Shown: positions 39,061 to 48,898 of the stretch, piece by piece
How positions within the stretch are numbered: the first letter of the stretch is position 1
Layout of the letters: each line of letters begins with the position of its first letter
Assembly (NCBI GenBank): GCA_036852015.1
Contig: JAANDG010000367.1
Span: 1 to 64,000 of the forward strand
From: Pelodera strongyloides
Lineage: Eukaryota > Nematoda > Chromadorea > Rhabditida > Rhabditidae
Direction of reading: 5' to 3'
DNA: 64,000 nt
The notes under the pieces: generated by a model
Databases searched by the model: none
Told to the model about the DNA's origin: nothing
The model's input: the letters and a program-made list of their open reading frames with translations, nothing else
Made by a program: the position numbers and the translations under genes

Positions 39061-39306
39061 GGTCCCTATAACCGAATAGATCCCCGACTTGCACCGGCGC
39101 AAACTATAGGAGGAAACAACAAAGCACCCTATCCAAAAACAACGAAGTAGATAATTGAGAGACAACGAAGATATGGGTGAGAGACGAGAACTTTGCCAGT
39201 GAGCCACGACGCCCCATGTGCGACATCCCGACTTGCACCGGCGCAAACTATAGGAGGAAACAACAAAGCACCCTATCCAAAAACAACGAAGTAGATAATT
39301 CGATTC
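39017..39306. repeat. Imperfect tandem duplication interrupted by the LTR element
   Basis: A roughly 140-base segment containing part of the SINE head and a unique flank occurs twice (about 39017-39155 and 39173-39301). The two matched blocks are offset by 155 and 144 bases, so the copies differ by an 11-base indel. The retrotransposon is inserted immediately after the second copy. Confidence 0.8.
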
Positions 39307-39660
39307 TGTTAGGTATTACGGTATATACCTAAGAATTATTTATATGTGTAGTTTGTTACTATAATGTGTTTAGTTAATCACTCACATTTGCTCACTGATC
39401 TTTACGTCCTTAGTGATCAGTGGAACACACTATGTCTTGCCGTTGGCAAATTATCTAATTGCGACTACCCGCAAGTTATTAGTGTTTATATTATTGGTGT
39501 TTGATCAGCACGTAGCCATCCGTATATAAAGGCTACGGCCTAACACTCATTGCTCATTATATCGACTCTTCTACTTCATAATAAATCTATTATTCTACTA
39601 GTCGTACTCTTGGCGCTCAGATCTGTTTGTATCACAGAAGTCATATCTTGATACATAACA
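39307..39660 (+). repeat. 5' LTR
   Basis: 354 bases. A TATA box (TATATAAAGG, about 39523-39532) precedes the likely transcription start, and an AATAAA polyadenylation signal lies at 39580-39585. A short palindrome around CACTGATC/GTGATCAGTG lies in the U3-like part. Confidence 0.93.
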
Positions 39661-39693
39661 ACTGGCGTTCAGTATTTCGAATCTTCGCTTCTA

Positions 39694-39945
39694 ATTACTT
39701 ACGGTGACGGGACGAGTTCCCATAAACCCGGAGTAATTCTTCACGTCGTTTGCTGCTGCTGATTACTTACGGTGACGGGACGAGCGCCCATAAACCCGGA
39801 GTAATTCTACACTTCGTTGTTGCTGCTGATTATATCGGTGAAGGGACGAGCGCCCATAAATCCGAATAATCATCTCCACTCAACTGTATCACTTTGGTCA
39901 TCTACCCACCGGTGAGGGACGAGCGCCCATAAACCCGGTTGATCA
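39694..39945 (+). repeat. Four hairpin-forming repeats in the retrotransposon leader
   Basis: Four units (39694-39737, 39761-39805, 39828-39871, about 39896-39945) share GGGACGAGCGCCCATAAA. Each is enclosed by arms that pair: ATTACT/AGTAAT in the first two, GATTAT/ATAATC in the third, ACCGG/CCGGT in the fourth. An inner GGG/CCC pairs as well, and the first unit has GGGA/TCCC. The arms change together between copies, which supports RNA structure. A role in packaging, dimerisation or translation is inference. Confidence 0.75.
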
Positions 39946-40156
39946 TTTGTGAACTTTTGAGGTGCTGTTGTTTGGATAAAGGTGCTATAGGCACACAGGT
40001 CCATCAACAGCGGTTACCTTTGGGTATCTGTAACCCACTGGTGAGGTTTTCATTCTTGAAACCAACACCCAGTGTTACAGTATATTCAAACGGTGACATT
40101 GTACAGTCCCGGACTGATCGGAGTTATCGCCAATTTTTTTAATTGACATCGGCAAC

Positions 40157-42625
40157 ATGAGTGCACAGGACAACGAGGACACGCTTAAGGCTATCCTGGC
40201 TTCTCTGAAGCAACTTCAAGAAAGTCAATCTTTGACAGCAGAGCGACTGCAACGTTTGGAAGAGAGGAAGGAAGATGAATCACAAGAAAATGTCACTTTC
40301 GAAAGAACGCGTGAAAGTGAACCTTTGACTGCGGAAGCAAGGGGAATGTTGGATGTGTTGTATAAGAACATCCCTATGTTTGAGTTCAATGTTAAAGATG
40401 GAACTAGTTTTTCGGACTGGTATGAGGATCATCAAGATCTATTGGAAGTTCAAGCTGAATGTGTTCCGGAGAGCAACAGAATACGATTCGTGTTGTCTCG
40501 TCTCGGGCCCCACCAGGAGAAACAACTGAAATTGCGCTGTCTACCGAAGAAGCCAATGGATATGAGACTGGATGAGGTCATCGAGAAGATGAAGATTATC
40601 TTCGTCACCAAGAAGTCGTTATTCCGGAAACGAATTGAATGCTTACATGTAATCAAGCAGCACGGTGTTGACTACAAGACCCACATCGGCGTCGTCAACA
40701 AGGCCTGCGATGATTTTGCATTCAAAGAACTATCTGATTCACAGTTTCGCGTGCTCAACTACTTGAATAGCCTGCGCAATCCGGAGGATATGGAGATGCG
40801 TGCATGGCTCATCAGGACACTGGATCGGACTCCAGAGATGACACTCGACGATGTCGCTGAGGCCGTCGACAAGTACCACGAGCACAAGGACGACATTGAT
40901 CTACCCGTGAACCCTATTGCAGTGAACCGCGTCAATAAACCCAACCACCGAGAGCACAAGAGAGACGACAGAAGGCCCAGACAAGGAAAGTGCAAGTACT
41001 GCGGGAGAGATAGCGGACATCGGTCTTGCCCCGCAAAGGAAGTTACTTGTAACAAGTGTGGAAGAAGAGGGCATTACGCCGTGGTTTGTCAACAGAAGGA
41101 CAAACAAAGCAACAGAAAGGTCCATGAAGTGTCTTCACGATCTGTCGGCCGCAGATTCGTTAACGTTTTGATGAACGGAAAGAAGGTGCGACTTCAACTG
41201 GACACCGGCTCAGATTTAACGCTGATTTCTGAGGCCATATGGAAGATGCTGGGTCGACCAAACTTGAAATCCCCAAGTATAGTCGCGACCGCAGCAAATG
41301 GAGAGCAGCTCGAATTGTTTGGTTCGTTCGAGTGCAACGCTTCTTACCAGGATGAGCAGATCGTCGAGGTCGTGCACGTCACCGCTAGGATGAATCTCCT
41401 AGGCCTGGACTGGTTGGAACGTCTACCGTCATTCAGGTCCGTGTTGGATGCTGTATGTAATCGGGTCTCCGGAAAACCTTCCATATCTACATCATCACCG
41501 AAGGATTCTGCTGCGACGTACGTTGCTACGCTCAAGACGCAGTTTTCTGATGTATTCTCCACCGAGCTTGGTCTGTGCAAGAAGACCAAAGCGTGCCTCC
41601 AGCTCAAGAGAGGGGCAAAAGCCGTTTTTCGCCCAAAGAGAATGGTACCAATTCACTACAAGGAAAACGTGGAAAAGGAGCTGGACCGGCTAGAGCAACT
41701 TGGAGTCATTGAGCGCGTCACATATTCTCCGTGGGCCGCTCCAATTCTCTGTGTTAAGAAACCGAATGGCAGTGTGAGAGTCTGCGCCGATTTCAGTACA
41801 GGACTGAACGATGCACTGGAAGACTTTGCACACCCGATTCCCACAGCAGAAGATATAATGACAACACTGAACGGTGGAACCGTCTTCAGTACGCTCGATT
41901 TTAAGGATGCCTACCTGCAAGTTGAGCTAGAGGGCGACTCCAAGAACTTGCTCGTCATCAATACTCATCGAGGATTGTACCGATACAACAGACTGTGCTT
42001 CGGAGTCAAGACCGCTCCTGGGATCTTTCAGCAGATCATGGACGCTATGATTTCTGGACTCGAAGGTTGTTGCGCGTACCTTGATGATGTCATCGTTTCT
42101 GGTAGAACGCTACAGGAACACAACCGGAACCTAAATGCCTGTATGAAACGCATCTCGGAGTATGGTTTCCACATCAACTTCGAGAAGTGCACCTTTGCTG
42201 CAAGAGAGATAAGGTACCTTGGGATGATTATCTCGGCAGAAGGTCGCAAGTCTGATCCATCCAAGATAGAGCCAATCTTGAGGATGCCCGAACCGAAAGA
42301 CGTCAGTCAGCTACGCTCTTTCATCGGCAAGATCAACTACTACGGCAGGTTCATAAAGGAATTGCACAAGTTGCGTGCACCATTCGACGAACTGTTGAAG
42401 AAAGATGTCAAATGGAACTGGAACAAAGAGTGTCAGAATGCCTTTGACGAGGTCAAGAAGATCGTCGCCTCGCCAATGCTGCTCACCCACTACGACCCAA
42501 AGAAGGAGTTGGTCCTCGTCACGGATGCATCTCAGTATGGTCTAGGCGCGGTGCTGCTTGCATCGAATGAAGGATGGTACGCAGAAAGCAGTGGAGCATG
42601 CCACACGAACTCTACTTCCAGCTGA
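40157..42625 (+). CDS. Gag-protease-reverse transcriptase polyprotein of the LTR element
   Basis: 822 codons to a premature stop. The N-terminus has a coiled-coil-like Leu/Gln-rich stretch, then a Gag domain (about residues 70-250) of the kind found in invertebrate Gypsy elements. Two zinc knuckles lie near residues 279-312, the second a canonical CX2CX4HX4C. The aspartic protease has LDTGSD near residue 348. Reverse transcriptase carries YLDD near residue 641. Gag and pol are in one frame with no separating stop. The frame leaves the RNase H domain after the conserved TDAS segment and ends shortly after, so this copy cannot make an intact pol without recoding. Confidence 0.93.
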   Translation: MSAQDNEDTLKAILASLKQLQESQSLTAERLQRLEERKEDESQENVTFERTRESEPLTAEARGMLDVLYKNIPMFEFNVKDGTSFSDWYEDHQDLLEVQAECVPESNRIRFVLSRLGPHQEKQLKLRCLPKKPMDMRLDEVIEKMKIIFVTKKSLFRKRIECLHVIKQHGVDYKTHIGVVNKACDDFAFKELSDSQFRVLNYLNSLRNPEDMEMRAWLIRTLDRTPEMTLDDVAEAVDKYHEHKDDIDLPVNPIAVNRVNKPNHREHKRDDRRPRQGKCKYCGRDSGHRSCPAKEVTCNKCGRRGHYAVVCQQKDKQSNRKVHEVSSRSVGRRFVNVLMNGKKVRLQLDTGSDLTLISEAIWKMLGRPNLKSPSIVATAANGEQLELFGSFECNASYQDEQIVEVVHVTARMNLLGLDWLERLPSFRSVLDAVCNRVSGKPSISTSSPKDSAATYVATLKTQFSDVFSTELGLCKKTKACLQLKRGAKAVFRPKRMVPIHYKENVEKELDRLEQLGVIERVTYSPWAAPILCVKKPNGSVRVCADFSTGLNDALEDFAHPIPTAEDIMTTLNGGTVFSTLDFKDAYLQVELEGDSKNLLVINTHRGLYRYNRLCFGVKTAPGIFQQIMDAMISGLEGCCAYLDDVIVSGRTLQEHNRNLNACMKRISEYGFHINFEKCTFAAREIRYLGMIISAEGRKSDPSKIEPILRMPEPKDVSQLRSFIGKINYYGRFIKELHKLRAPFDELLKKDVKWNWNKECQNAFDEVKKIVASPMLLTHYDPKKELVLVTDASQYGLGAVLLASNEGWYAESSGACHTNSTSS

Positions 42626-42806
42626 AAAGAACTATGGTCAGATTGAGAAAGAAGGTCTCGCGATCTTCTGGGCCATGAAGAAGTTCTACAAATACCTGAT
42701 GGGACGCAAATTCACTCTCGTGACCGATCACAAACCTCTCGTGTCGATTTTCGGATCGAAGAAGGGTATCCCGTAACAAGCGCCAACCGACTTCAACGTT
42801 GGGCTG
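42545..42806 (+). pseudogene. RNase H segment with two frame breaks
   Basis: The RNase H domain continues in a second frame (open 42558-42776, carrying the TDHKPL motif) and then returns to another frame at about 42770-42806. Both changes look like single-base indels or assembly errors. Since the LTRs are almost identical, the lesions must be young if real. Confidence 0.85.
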
Positions 42807-44413
42807 TGTTCATCAAAGGCTTTGATTTCAAGATCGTATTCAAGCCGACCGCTGAAATGGGATGCGCCGACGTTCTTTCAAGGTTGATCGCGGATCAGAA
42901 AGAAACCGTCGAGGACAAAGTGATTGCAAGAGTCGAAACGGAGTTGTTCAGAGACGAACACTACCGTACTATTGCCGCCCTACCAGTTACCGCGAACATT
43001 CTGAGTGAGGCTACGGAGAAGGACAAGACGCTGCAAGCTGTCCTGAAAGCTCACAGAACTGGTAATTGGCCAACAAAATGCTCGAGAGACATCAGTCAGT
43101 TCGCCAACAGACAAACATCGCTGTCAGAATCTAACGGAATCCTCTTGTTTGGTGAAAGGATAGTCATTCCTGCCGCACTCAAGGGACGGATTCTTCGTCA
43201 GTTGCACCAGGGACATCAAGGAATTGTTCGAACCAAGACGCTCGCAAGATCGCTAGTTTATTGGCCATTCATCGACGAGGATATTGAGAACATGGTAAAG
43301 TCCTGTGCAAACTGCAATCGTGCTCAGAAAGCACCGACAAAGACCAATTTGGAATCGTGGAGCAAGGCTAGTGCACCAATGGAACGAGTACACGCTGATT
43401 TTGCTGGTCCACTTGAAGGAAAGTACTATTTGCTTGTCGTTGACGCTTATAGTAAGTGGCCAGAAATCGTTGCCATGGATCGCATCACGACGTCTGCTAC
43501 GATCTCCAACCTGAAGAAGATTTTCTCGCAATTCGGTATGCCAGATACGCTGGTAACAGACAACGGAACACAATTCACCAGTGCTGAATTCGCGTTGTTC
43601 TGTGCAAAGAATGGAATCAGACATATGAGATCGTCACCATTCCACCCGCAATCGAACGGACAAGCGGAGAGGTTCGTCGACACTTTCAAGCGGGCGCTGC
43701 TGAAATTGAAGGGGGAGGGAAGCCCGGCAGAGAATCTTCAGACGTTTCTGCTATCATACAGGATGACGCCGTCATCTACAGTTCCTGAAGAAAAGTCGCC
43801 AGCTGAAGCATTTCTAAATCGAAAGCTGCGCACGTCGTGGGATTTGTTGAAACCCAGGCCTGAGAGGAAGCTCGTCAAGGACGAACGTATGGAAAAGCAG
43901 TTCAACAAGAAACATGGTTCGAAGGCTACAGTCTTCAATCCCGGAGACTTAGTCTATATCTATGACTACAAAGTTCCGAGTAAGCCTACTTGGATGGAAG
44001 CTACGGTAGTGAAGAAGAACGGTACTGTGATGTACGATGTGAGGATTGAAGGACGGAAGAACCTTATCCGCCGACATGCTAACCAGATGAGGCCAAGGAC
44101 TGTCACCACCCGAAGTCGAGCCTATGACATCTTGCTTGATGCATTCGACATCAACCCACTGCCCCAGTCGAACCTGAAAGAGTCTAAGCCTATGCTAAGG
44201 ACTCAACCGTCAACTGATACCACTGCTGAAACAGTTGAATGTACTACCGCACCGACGGTACCAGACGTTGTTCCGGATGATGAAGAGGTATTCCAAGATG
44301 CTGCCTCTACGCCGCAACCAGCTGTGACAACTACCCCGCCACTACGTCGATCCAGCCGTGCAAGGAAGACAACGACGAAGATGGATATCAACCCGTCAAA
44401 TAAGCGTTACTAA
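42806..44413 (+). CDS. Integrase part of the LTR element polyprotein
   Basis: 535 codons in the frame after the second break. It starts in the RNase H to integrase linker. It has the HHCC zinc domain (HQGHQG...CANC) and the catalytic core with an Asp in HADFAGP and the Asp and Glu of TDNGTQ and NGQAE, giving D-X35-E. A Pro/Thr-rich tail runs to the stop 60 bases before the 3' LTR. It lacks its own start context and would be made as part of the polyprotein. Confidence 0.92.
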   Translation: MFIKGFDFKIVFKPTAEMGCADVLSRLIADQKETVEDKVIARVETELFRDEHYRTIAALPVTANILSEATEKDKTLQAVLKAHRTGNWPTKCSRDISQFANRQTSLSESNGILLFGERIVIPAALKGRILRQLHQGHQGIVRTKTLARSLVYWPFIDEDIENMVKSCANCNRAQKAPTKTNLESWSKASAPMERVHADFAGPLEGKYYLLVVDAYSKWPEIVAMDRITTSATISNLKKIFSQFGMPDTLVTDNGTQFTSAEFALFCAKNGIRHMRSSPFHPQSNGQAERFVDTFKRALLKLKGEGSPAENLQTFLLSYRMTPSSTVPEEKSPAEAFLNRKLRTSWDLLKPRPERKLVKDERMEKQFNKKHGSKATVFNPGDLVYIYDYKVPSKPTWMEATVVKKNGTVMYDVRIEGRKNLIRRHANQMRPRTVTTRSRAYDILLDAFDINPLPQSNLKESKPMLRTQPSTDTTAETVECTTAPTVPDVVPDDEEVFQDAASTPQPAVTTTPPLRRSSRARKTTTKMDINPSNKRY

Positions 44414-44473
44414 GCCATTAGTATAATTGTCGTTTTCTTGTTTTAAGTATAACTTAAATACTAAGGTTGGAGG

Positions 44474-44827
44474 TGTTAGGTATTACGGTATATACCTAAG
44501 AATTATTTATATGTGTAGTTTGTTACTATAATGTGTTTAGTTAATCACTCACATTTGCTCACTGATCTTTTCGTCCTTAGTGATCAGTGGAACACACTAT
44601 GTCTTGCCGTTGGCAAATTATCTAATTGCGACTACCCGCAAGTTATTAGTGTTTATATTATTGGTGTTTGATCAGCACGTAGCCATCCGTATATAAAGGC
44701 TACGGCCTAACACTCATTGCTCATTATATCGACTCTTCTACTTCATAATAAATCTATTATTCTACTGGTCGTACTCTTGGCGCTCAGATCTGTTTGTATC
44801 ACAGAAGTCATATCTTGATACATAACA
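44474..44827 (+). repeat. 3' LTR
   Basis: 354 bases, identical to the 5' LTR except for two substitutions seen by eye (TTACG/TTTCG and CTAGTC/CTGGTC). Followed by the target duplication GATTC. Confidence 0.93.
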
Positions 44828-45027
44828 GATTCAAAATGCACAAAAATGTCAGATCATTGGATGGGACGGCGCGCGCGCGTGGTGTGCCGGTGGAGAAAAT
44901 TAGGTCCCAAAGGCTCCACGAGCATACAAATGACGAAAAATTACGATTTCCGGCAAAAAACCGAGTTTTCGTCATATGAGCCATTTATACAGAACGCAGA
45001 AAGATACCTACGAACGAGATAAATTAG

Positions 45028-45428
45028 CTATAAAACTATGAATATTGCCAGCACCATTTTTATCGCACCAATTAACCTAATTTTCCGAGATATACTGCAA
45101 AATTATTTTAGCGGTGCGAGTATCTATAAAACTATGAATATTAGTTATGAAATAAAACTAAACTAGCTATAAAATTATGAATATTGTCAGCAACATTTTT
45201 GTCGCACCAATTAACCTAATTTTCCGAGATATACTGCGAAATTATTTTAGCGGTTCGAGCTATAAAACTATTAATATTAGCTATGAAATAAAACTATGAA
45301 TATTAGCTATAAAATAGAACTAAATTAACTATAAAACCATGAATATTGCCAGCAACTTTTTTATCGCACCAATTAACCTAATTTTCCGAGATATACTGCG
45401 GAATTATTTTAGCGGTGCGAGTATCACA
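45028..45428. repeat. Three imperfect tandem repeats of about 150 bp
   Basis: A block running from CTATAAAACTATGAATATTG to TTTTAGCGGTGCGAG occurs three times (about 45028-45123, 45169-45260, 45330-45424). Intervening spacers are made of shorter AGCTATAAAACTATGAATATT units, so two repeat periods are mixed. Confidence 0.85.
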
Positions 45429-45657
45429 ATTCCCGTGGAGTGTGGTAGCCCAGCGCCGTTACCAGCCTTTCGAAGGACATGGGGTGTAGGTTGCGTGCAT
45501 TCTAGTTGTTACTGTTGGCTTAGATATGTAGCTTAGCTTAGGTGGGGCGCTCCTGCCGATGCGAGTATGACATTTCCCATGAAGCGAATGCAAGCCCAGC
45601 GTCGGTTATCTGCCTTGCGTGATATGGGGTGTAGGTTGGATGTATGTTAGTTGTGTA
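45416..45657. repeat. Diverged two-copy tandem repeat of about 140 bp
   Basis: The two copies (about 45416-45518 and 45558-45657) share GCGAGTAT-AC, CCCAGCG-CG and ATGGGGTGTAGGTTG. Considerable divergence suggests an older duplication than the block to the left. Confidence 0.65.
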
Positions 45658-45786
45658 TCTACTAAAAGTTTCTCTCTGCTGTCCCTTGTCTAACCTAGAT
45701 GATGCACTTCACATGTATGGAATGAGGGATGCTGTCATGTCAGCTCGTCCGTCTTCGAAGCTTTCTTCTTCACTCCCAGGGTTCTT

Positions 45787-46793
45787 AAGGGGTCGGCAAC
45801 ACCGTAAGGTGAGCGATTGGAAATCGCACCTCATGGGTAAAGAAAGTATGGTGAATAAGAGTAAAACATGTATGTAAAAGCTTCTGTGGTCGTCTGGGAA
45901 TGGTAATGGGAACTCGTAGTGCTTAAGGTAAAAAGGTGCCTTATCACATGCTTCCTGAAGCAAGTAATCATCAGCTCGGTAGTGTAGAGGGTGAGTTCTC
46001 ATCTATGGTCGTGATGACCAAGGTTCAATCCCCACCAGGAATGGTTTTTTTTGGACTTTTCCAATGGGAGGTAGTTCCAGATGTTTCAAAAGCATAATTG
46101 ATTTGAATGAATTTTTTGATGAATTTTTCAAACGTATCCTTTTCGTCATTCTATTGTTTTGTTTTTGTTTTCGCATATGACACTTCATTTTCTCTTTTTT
46201 TTTCTGTTTGTCGAGTGGTTTCTATATTTTGGTGCAAATTTTTGTCTGGCTTGCCACATGTTGGTTAGAATTACTTCAAAAAAGGGCTAGCAAATATGAT
46301 TGCGAAAATCAATATACCGTGAAACGTATCCTGTATGAAACATTCAATCCATATGACTTGCTTTTTTGGTATTTATCGCCCTGTATATTTTTTATCGCTC
46401 TGTATAGTATATACAGAACCATTTCCTCATATGTTTGACTAAAAGAACAAAAAAACATTGAAAACAAATTCATTCAAATCAATTATGCTTTTGAAACATC
46501 TGGAACTACCTCCCATTGGAAAAGTCCAAAAAAAAACCATTCCGGTGGGGATTGAACCTTGGTCATCACGACCATAGATGAGAACTCACCCTCTACACTA
46601 CCGAACTGATGATTACTTTCTTCAGGAAGCATGTGATAAGGCACCTTTTTACCTTAAGCACTACGAGTTCCCATTACCATTCCCAGACGACCACAGAAAA
46701 TTTTACATACATGTTTTACTCTTATTCACCATACTTTCTTTACCCATGAGGTGCGATTTCCAATCGCTCACCTTACGGTGTTGCCGACCCCTT
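45787..46793. mobile_element. Foldback element with 328-bp inverted arms carrying a tRNA-like sequence
   Basis: The left arm 45787-46114 and the right arm 46466-46793 are equal-length inverted copies, roughly 95% identical by eye, around a 351-base spacer. Each arm contains a tRNA-like block (TAGTGTAGAGG A-box-like; GGTTCAATCCCC B-box). The paired open frames of about 75 codons on opposite strands are mirror images caused by the repeat. No target duplication is clear. Confidence 0.8.
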
Positions 46794-47012
46794 GTTAGCA
46801 GTTATTTTTCCATTTAGGCATGGCATATGTTCAAACTACAAACGTACAAACTAAGGTATCTTCTGTCTTTTATCCATTGCTCAGAAGGCTACACACTTCT
46901 CTTCAATGGTGTGTTTTCATATTATATAAGATTATTATTATTATTATTATATATATAAAAGAGTAACTGTAGCCTAACTTGCATACCGATGTGCGTTACG
47001 GAAATGCAAATT

Positions 47013-47176
47013 TCGTGTTCGGGTATAAAAAGAGTTTCGCAGCTCAATATCGAGTATGCATATGCGATTGTTTCCTATTATTTGAATTTCTTATACGTTT
47101 GAAACTTTGTATATAAGTATGCCCATGCTAAACCAATCATATTTCCACGCAGGCGGCGTGAGTCGACTGGTAATAA
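47013..47176 (+). repeat. Dispersed repeat, copy 1
   Basis: About 165 bases with GTATAAAAAGAGTTTCGCAG at the left and GGCGGCGTGAGTCGACTGGTA at the right. It matches 52719-52902 in the same orientation, with small indels and substitutions. Confidence 0.85.
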
Positions 47177-47371
47177 GATAATTTTTGTAAGCTGCCGAAT
47201 CTTGAAAGTTTTAATTATCTAATAGTTTTGGTCGCATTGAGTGAATTACTATGACGGCACATTATCACCGTTTTAGGCTTATTATAAAGTGTGTTTCATT
47301 TATTGATTGATGATTACAGAAGGTACGTACACGTTCCTCCATGTCACTACGATTCACCCAATTGAAGCTTA

Positions 47372-47630
47372 TGGGGTTTGCAAGTATGCCCGATTTTCCT
47401 TGCAAGTATCGAAAAATTTACCGTATCTTGGCACTACACGAGCAATCTACAGGCAGTTTTTACGACCGATCGCCACGGGACCAATTGTTCAACAAAAAAT
47501 GTCTTTGATGGCGGATTTTCTATAGTGCGGATGTGTCAAAGTTACGGTAAAGTTGTGTAAAAAGCACACGATTTTGCGAATTAATACTTGCAAGGAAAAC
47601 TCGCGGTTTTTGGCATACTTGCAAACCCCA
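47372..47630. mobile_element. 259-bp MITE with TTA target duplication
   Basis: Terminal inverted repeats TGGGGTTTGCAAGTATGCC are perfect at both ends, flanked by TTA (47369-47371 and 47631-47633). It shares the TGGGGTTT start and an internal ACCGTATCTTGGCACTACACGA with the 289-bp family. Confidence 0.88.
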
Positions 47631-47759
47631 TTACATACACTCTCTTGACGGGAGAACTCAGGAAAAACGGACTCAACGATGGAACTTACGACACCGTCAT
47701 TCAACGTCTACAACTTCTCTCAAGTCCTCTCATCTAACACATTCTTACGAACAATGTAA

Positions 47760-47854
47760 TGGGGTTTGCAAGTATGCTAAATATTTCAGGTTTCGTGCAG
47801 AAATATGGAAGTTTTGCCAGGATCACACGGATTTTTTGGGATATTTGTAAACCA
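47760..47854. mobile_element. 95-bp MITE remnant with TAA target duplication
   Basis: The left end is TGGGGTTTGCAAGTATGC and the right end a decayed TTTGTAAACCA, flanked by TAA (47757-47759 and 47855-47857). Probably an internally deleted relative of the neighbouring 259-bp element. Confidence 0.7.
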
Positions 47855-48020
47855 TAATAAGCAGTTCCGCGCTTTTACATTTTACTTACATCATACGTGG
47901 CAAAGAAACTAAAAATGATTACCCTCGCCATAAAACAAACATGCTTCACAACATTTCTTACTACCATCGACCAAACTGCATCCACAATTGGATATGGTGT
48001 GCATCGGTAGCACATATGTA

Positions 48021-48898
48021 TGGGGTTTCAATGTATGGCGAAAATTGCCGATTTTTGTTTCCAAGTATGGGAAAATTTACCGTAGATTGGCACTACACCA
48101 CCAGAACATCTACAGACCGCCAAAAATAGTCCCGTGGCAGGTAGCCTAGCCTCGGGGCTATTTTTTCGTGCATAAACTGTGCATTTTCGCCTCGTCTTGT
48201 ATTATAGCATGTTGCATTTTCCAACTTTGATGGGGTCTCGATGTATTGCAAAAATTGCCGATTTTTGCTTCCAAGTATGGCTTTAATTACCGTAGATTGG
48301 CACTACACGACAACAACTACAGACCGCCATAAAATTGTCCCGCGGCGGTAGCCACAGGACTATTTTTTTCGAGAGTGCATTACTGTGCATTTTCGCCTCG
48401 TCTAGTATTATCATGGGGTCTCGATGTATGGCAAAAACAGCGCATTTTGCTTCCAAGTATCAAAAGTGCATCTCGTGTACGATTTTGCATACACCTTTGA
48501 ATGTTAGAAAATGCACCATTGATAATACTAGAGGAGGCGAAAATGCACAGTTTATGCATGCTCCCAAAAAAATAGTCCTGTGGCGAACGCCGCGGGACCA
48601 TTTTTGGCGGTCTGTAGTTGTTCTCGTGTAGTGCCAATCTACGGTAATTAAAGCCATACTTGGAAGCAAAATCGGCAATTTTTGCAATACATCGAGACCC
48701 CATAAATGGTGCATTTTCTAACTTTCAAAGGTGTATGCAAAATTGTACACGAGATGCACTTTTGATACTTGGAAGCAAAATGCTCTGTTTTTGCCATACA
48801 TCGAGACCCCATCAAAGGTGTATGCAGCATCGTACACGAGATGCATATTTGATACTTGGAAGCAAAACGCACCGTTTTTGCCATACATTGAAACCACA
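48021..48898. mobile_element. Three-deep nest of one MITE family
   Basis: The outer element (48021-48230 plus 48815-48898; ends TGGGGTTTCAATGTATGGC) is split by a second (48231-48413 plus 48706-48811). That in turn is split by a third at 48414-48702. Removing each insert with a 3-base target copy leaves 294, 289 and 289 bases. The junctions rejoin to the family sequence seen intact at 37957-38245. Confidence 0.88.

Larger units (their letters stand above)
38605..39306. other. Region upstream of PRMT9 and before the LTR element
   Basis: Should contain the missing first exon or promoter of the PRMT9-like gene. It mostly holds a SINE-like sequence and a segmental duplication. An open frame reading through the SINE in the minus direction is not a gene. 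Confidence 0.5.
39307..44827 (+). mobile_element. Ty3/Gypsy LTR retrotransposon, complete but frame-broken
   Basis: The element is 5521 bases long with 354-base LTRs beginning TGTTAGG and ending ATAACA. It is flanked by the 5-base target duplication GATTC (39302-39306 and 44828-44832). The leader begins at 39661 with a TGGCG primer-site-like sequence two bases in. A purine-rich tract (AAGGTTGGAGG) precedes the 3' LTR. Gag, protease and reverse transcriptase share one frame; RNase H is broken by two frame changes; integrase is open. Only about 60 bases separate the integrase stop from the 3' LTR, so there is no envelope gene. I count two differences between the LTRs, which implies a recent insertion. 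Confidence 0.95.

Noticed and set aside
38735..39246. Minus-strand frames reading WQSSRLSP
   Set aside because: Translation of the tRNA-derived SINE head and its duplicate, a common artefact.
44414..44473. Envelope gene in the LTR element
   Set aside because: Only about 60 bases lie between the integrase stop and the 3' LTR, so there is no room.
45709..46817. Two near-identical open frames of about 75-97 codons on opposite strands
   Set aside because: They are the mirror arms of the inverted repeat, include a tRNA-like block, and show no protein family.
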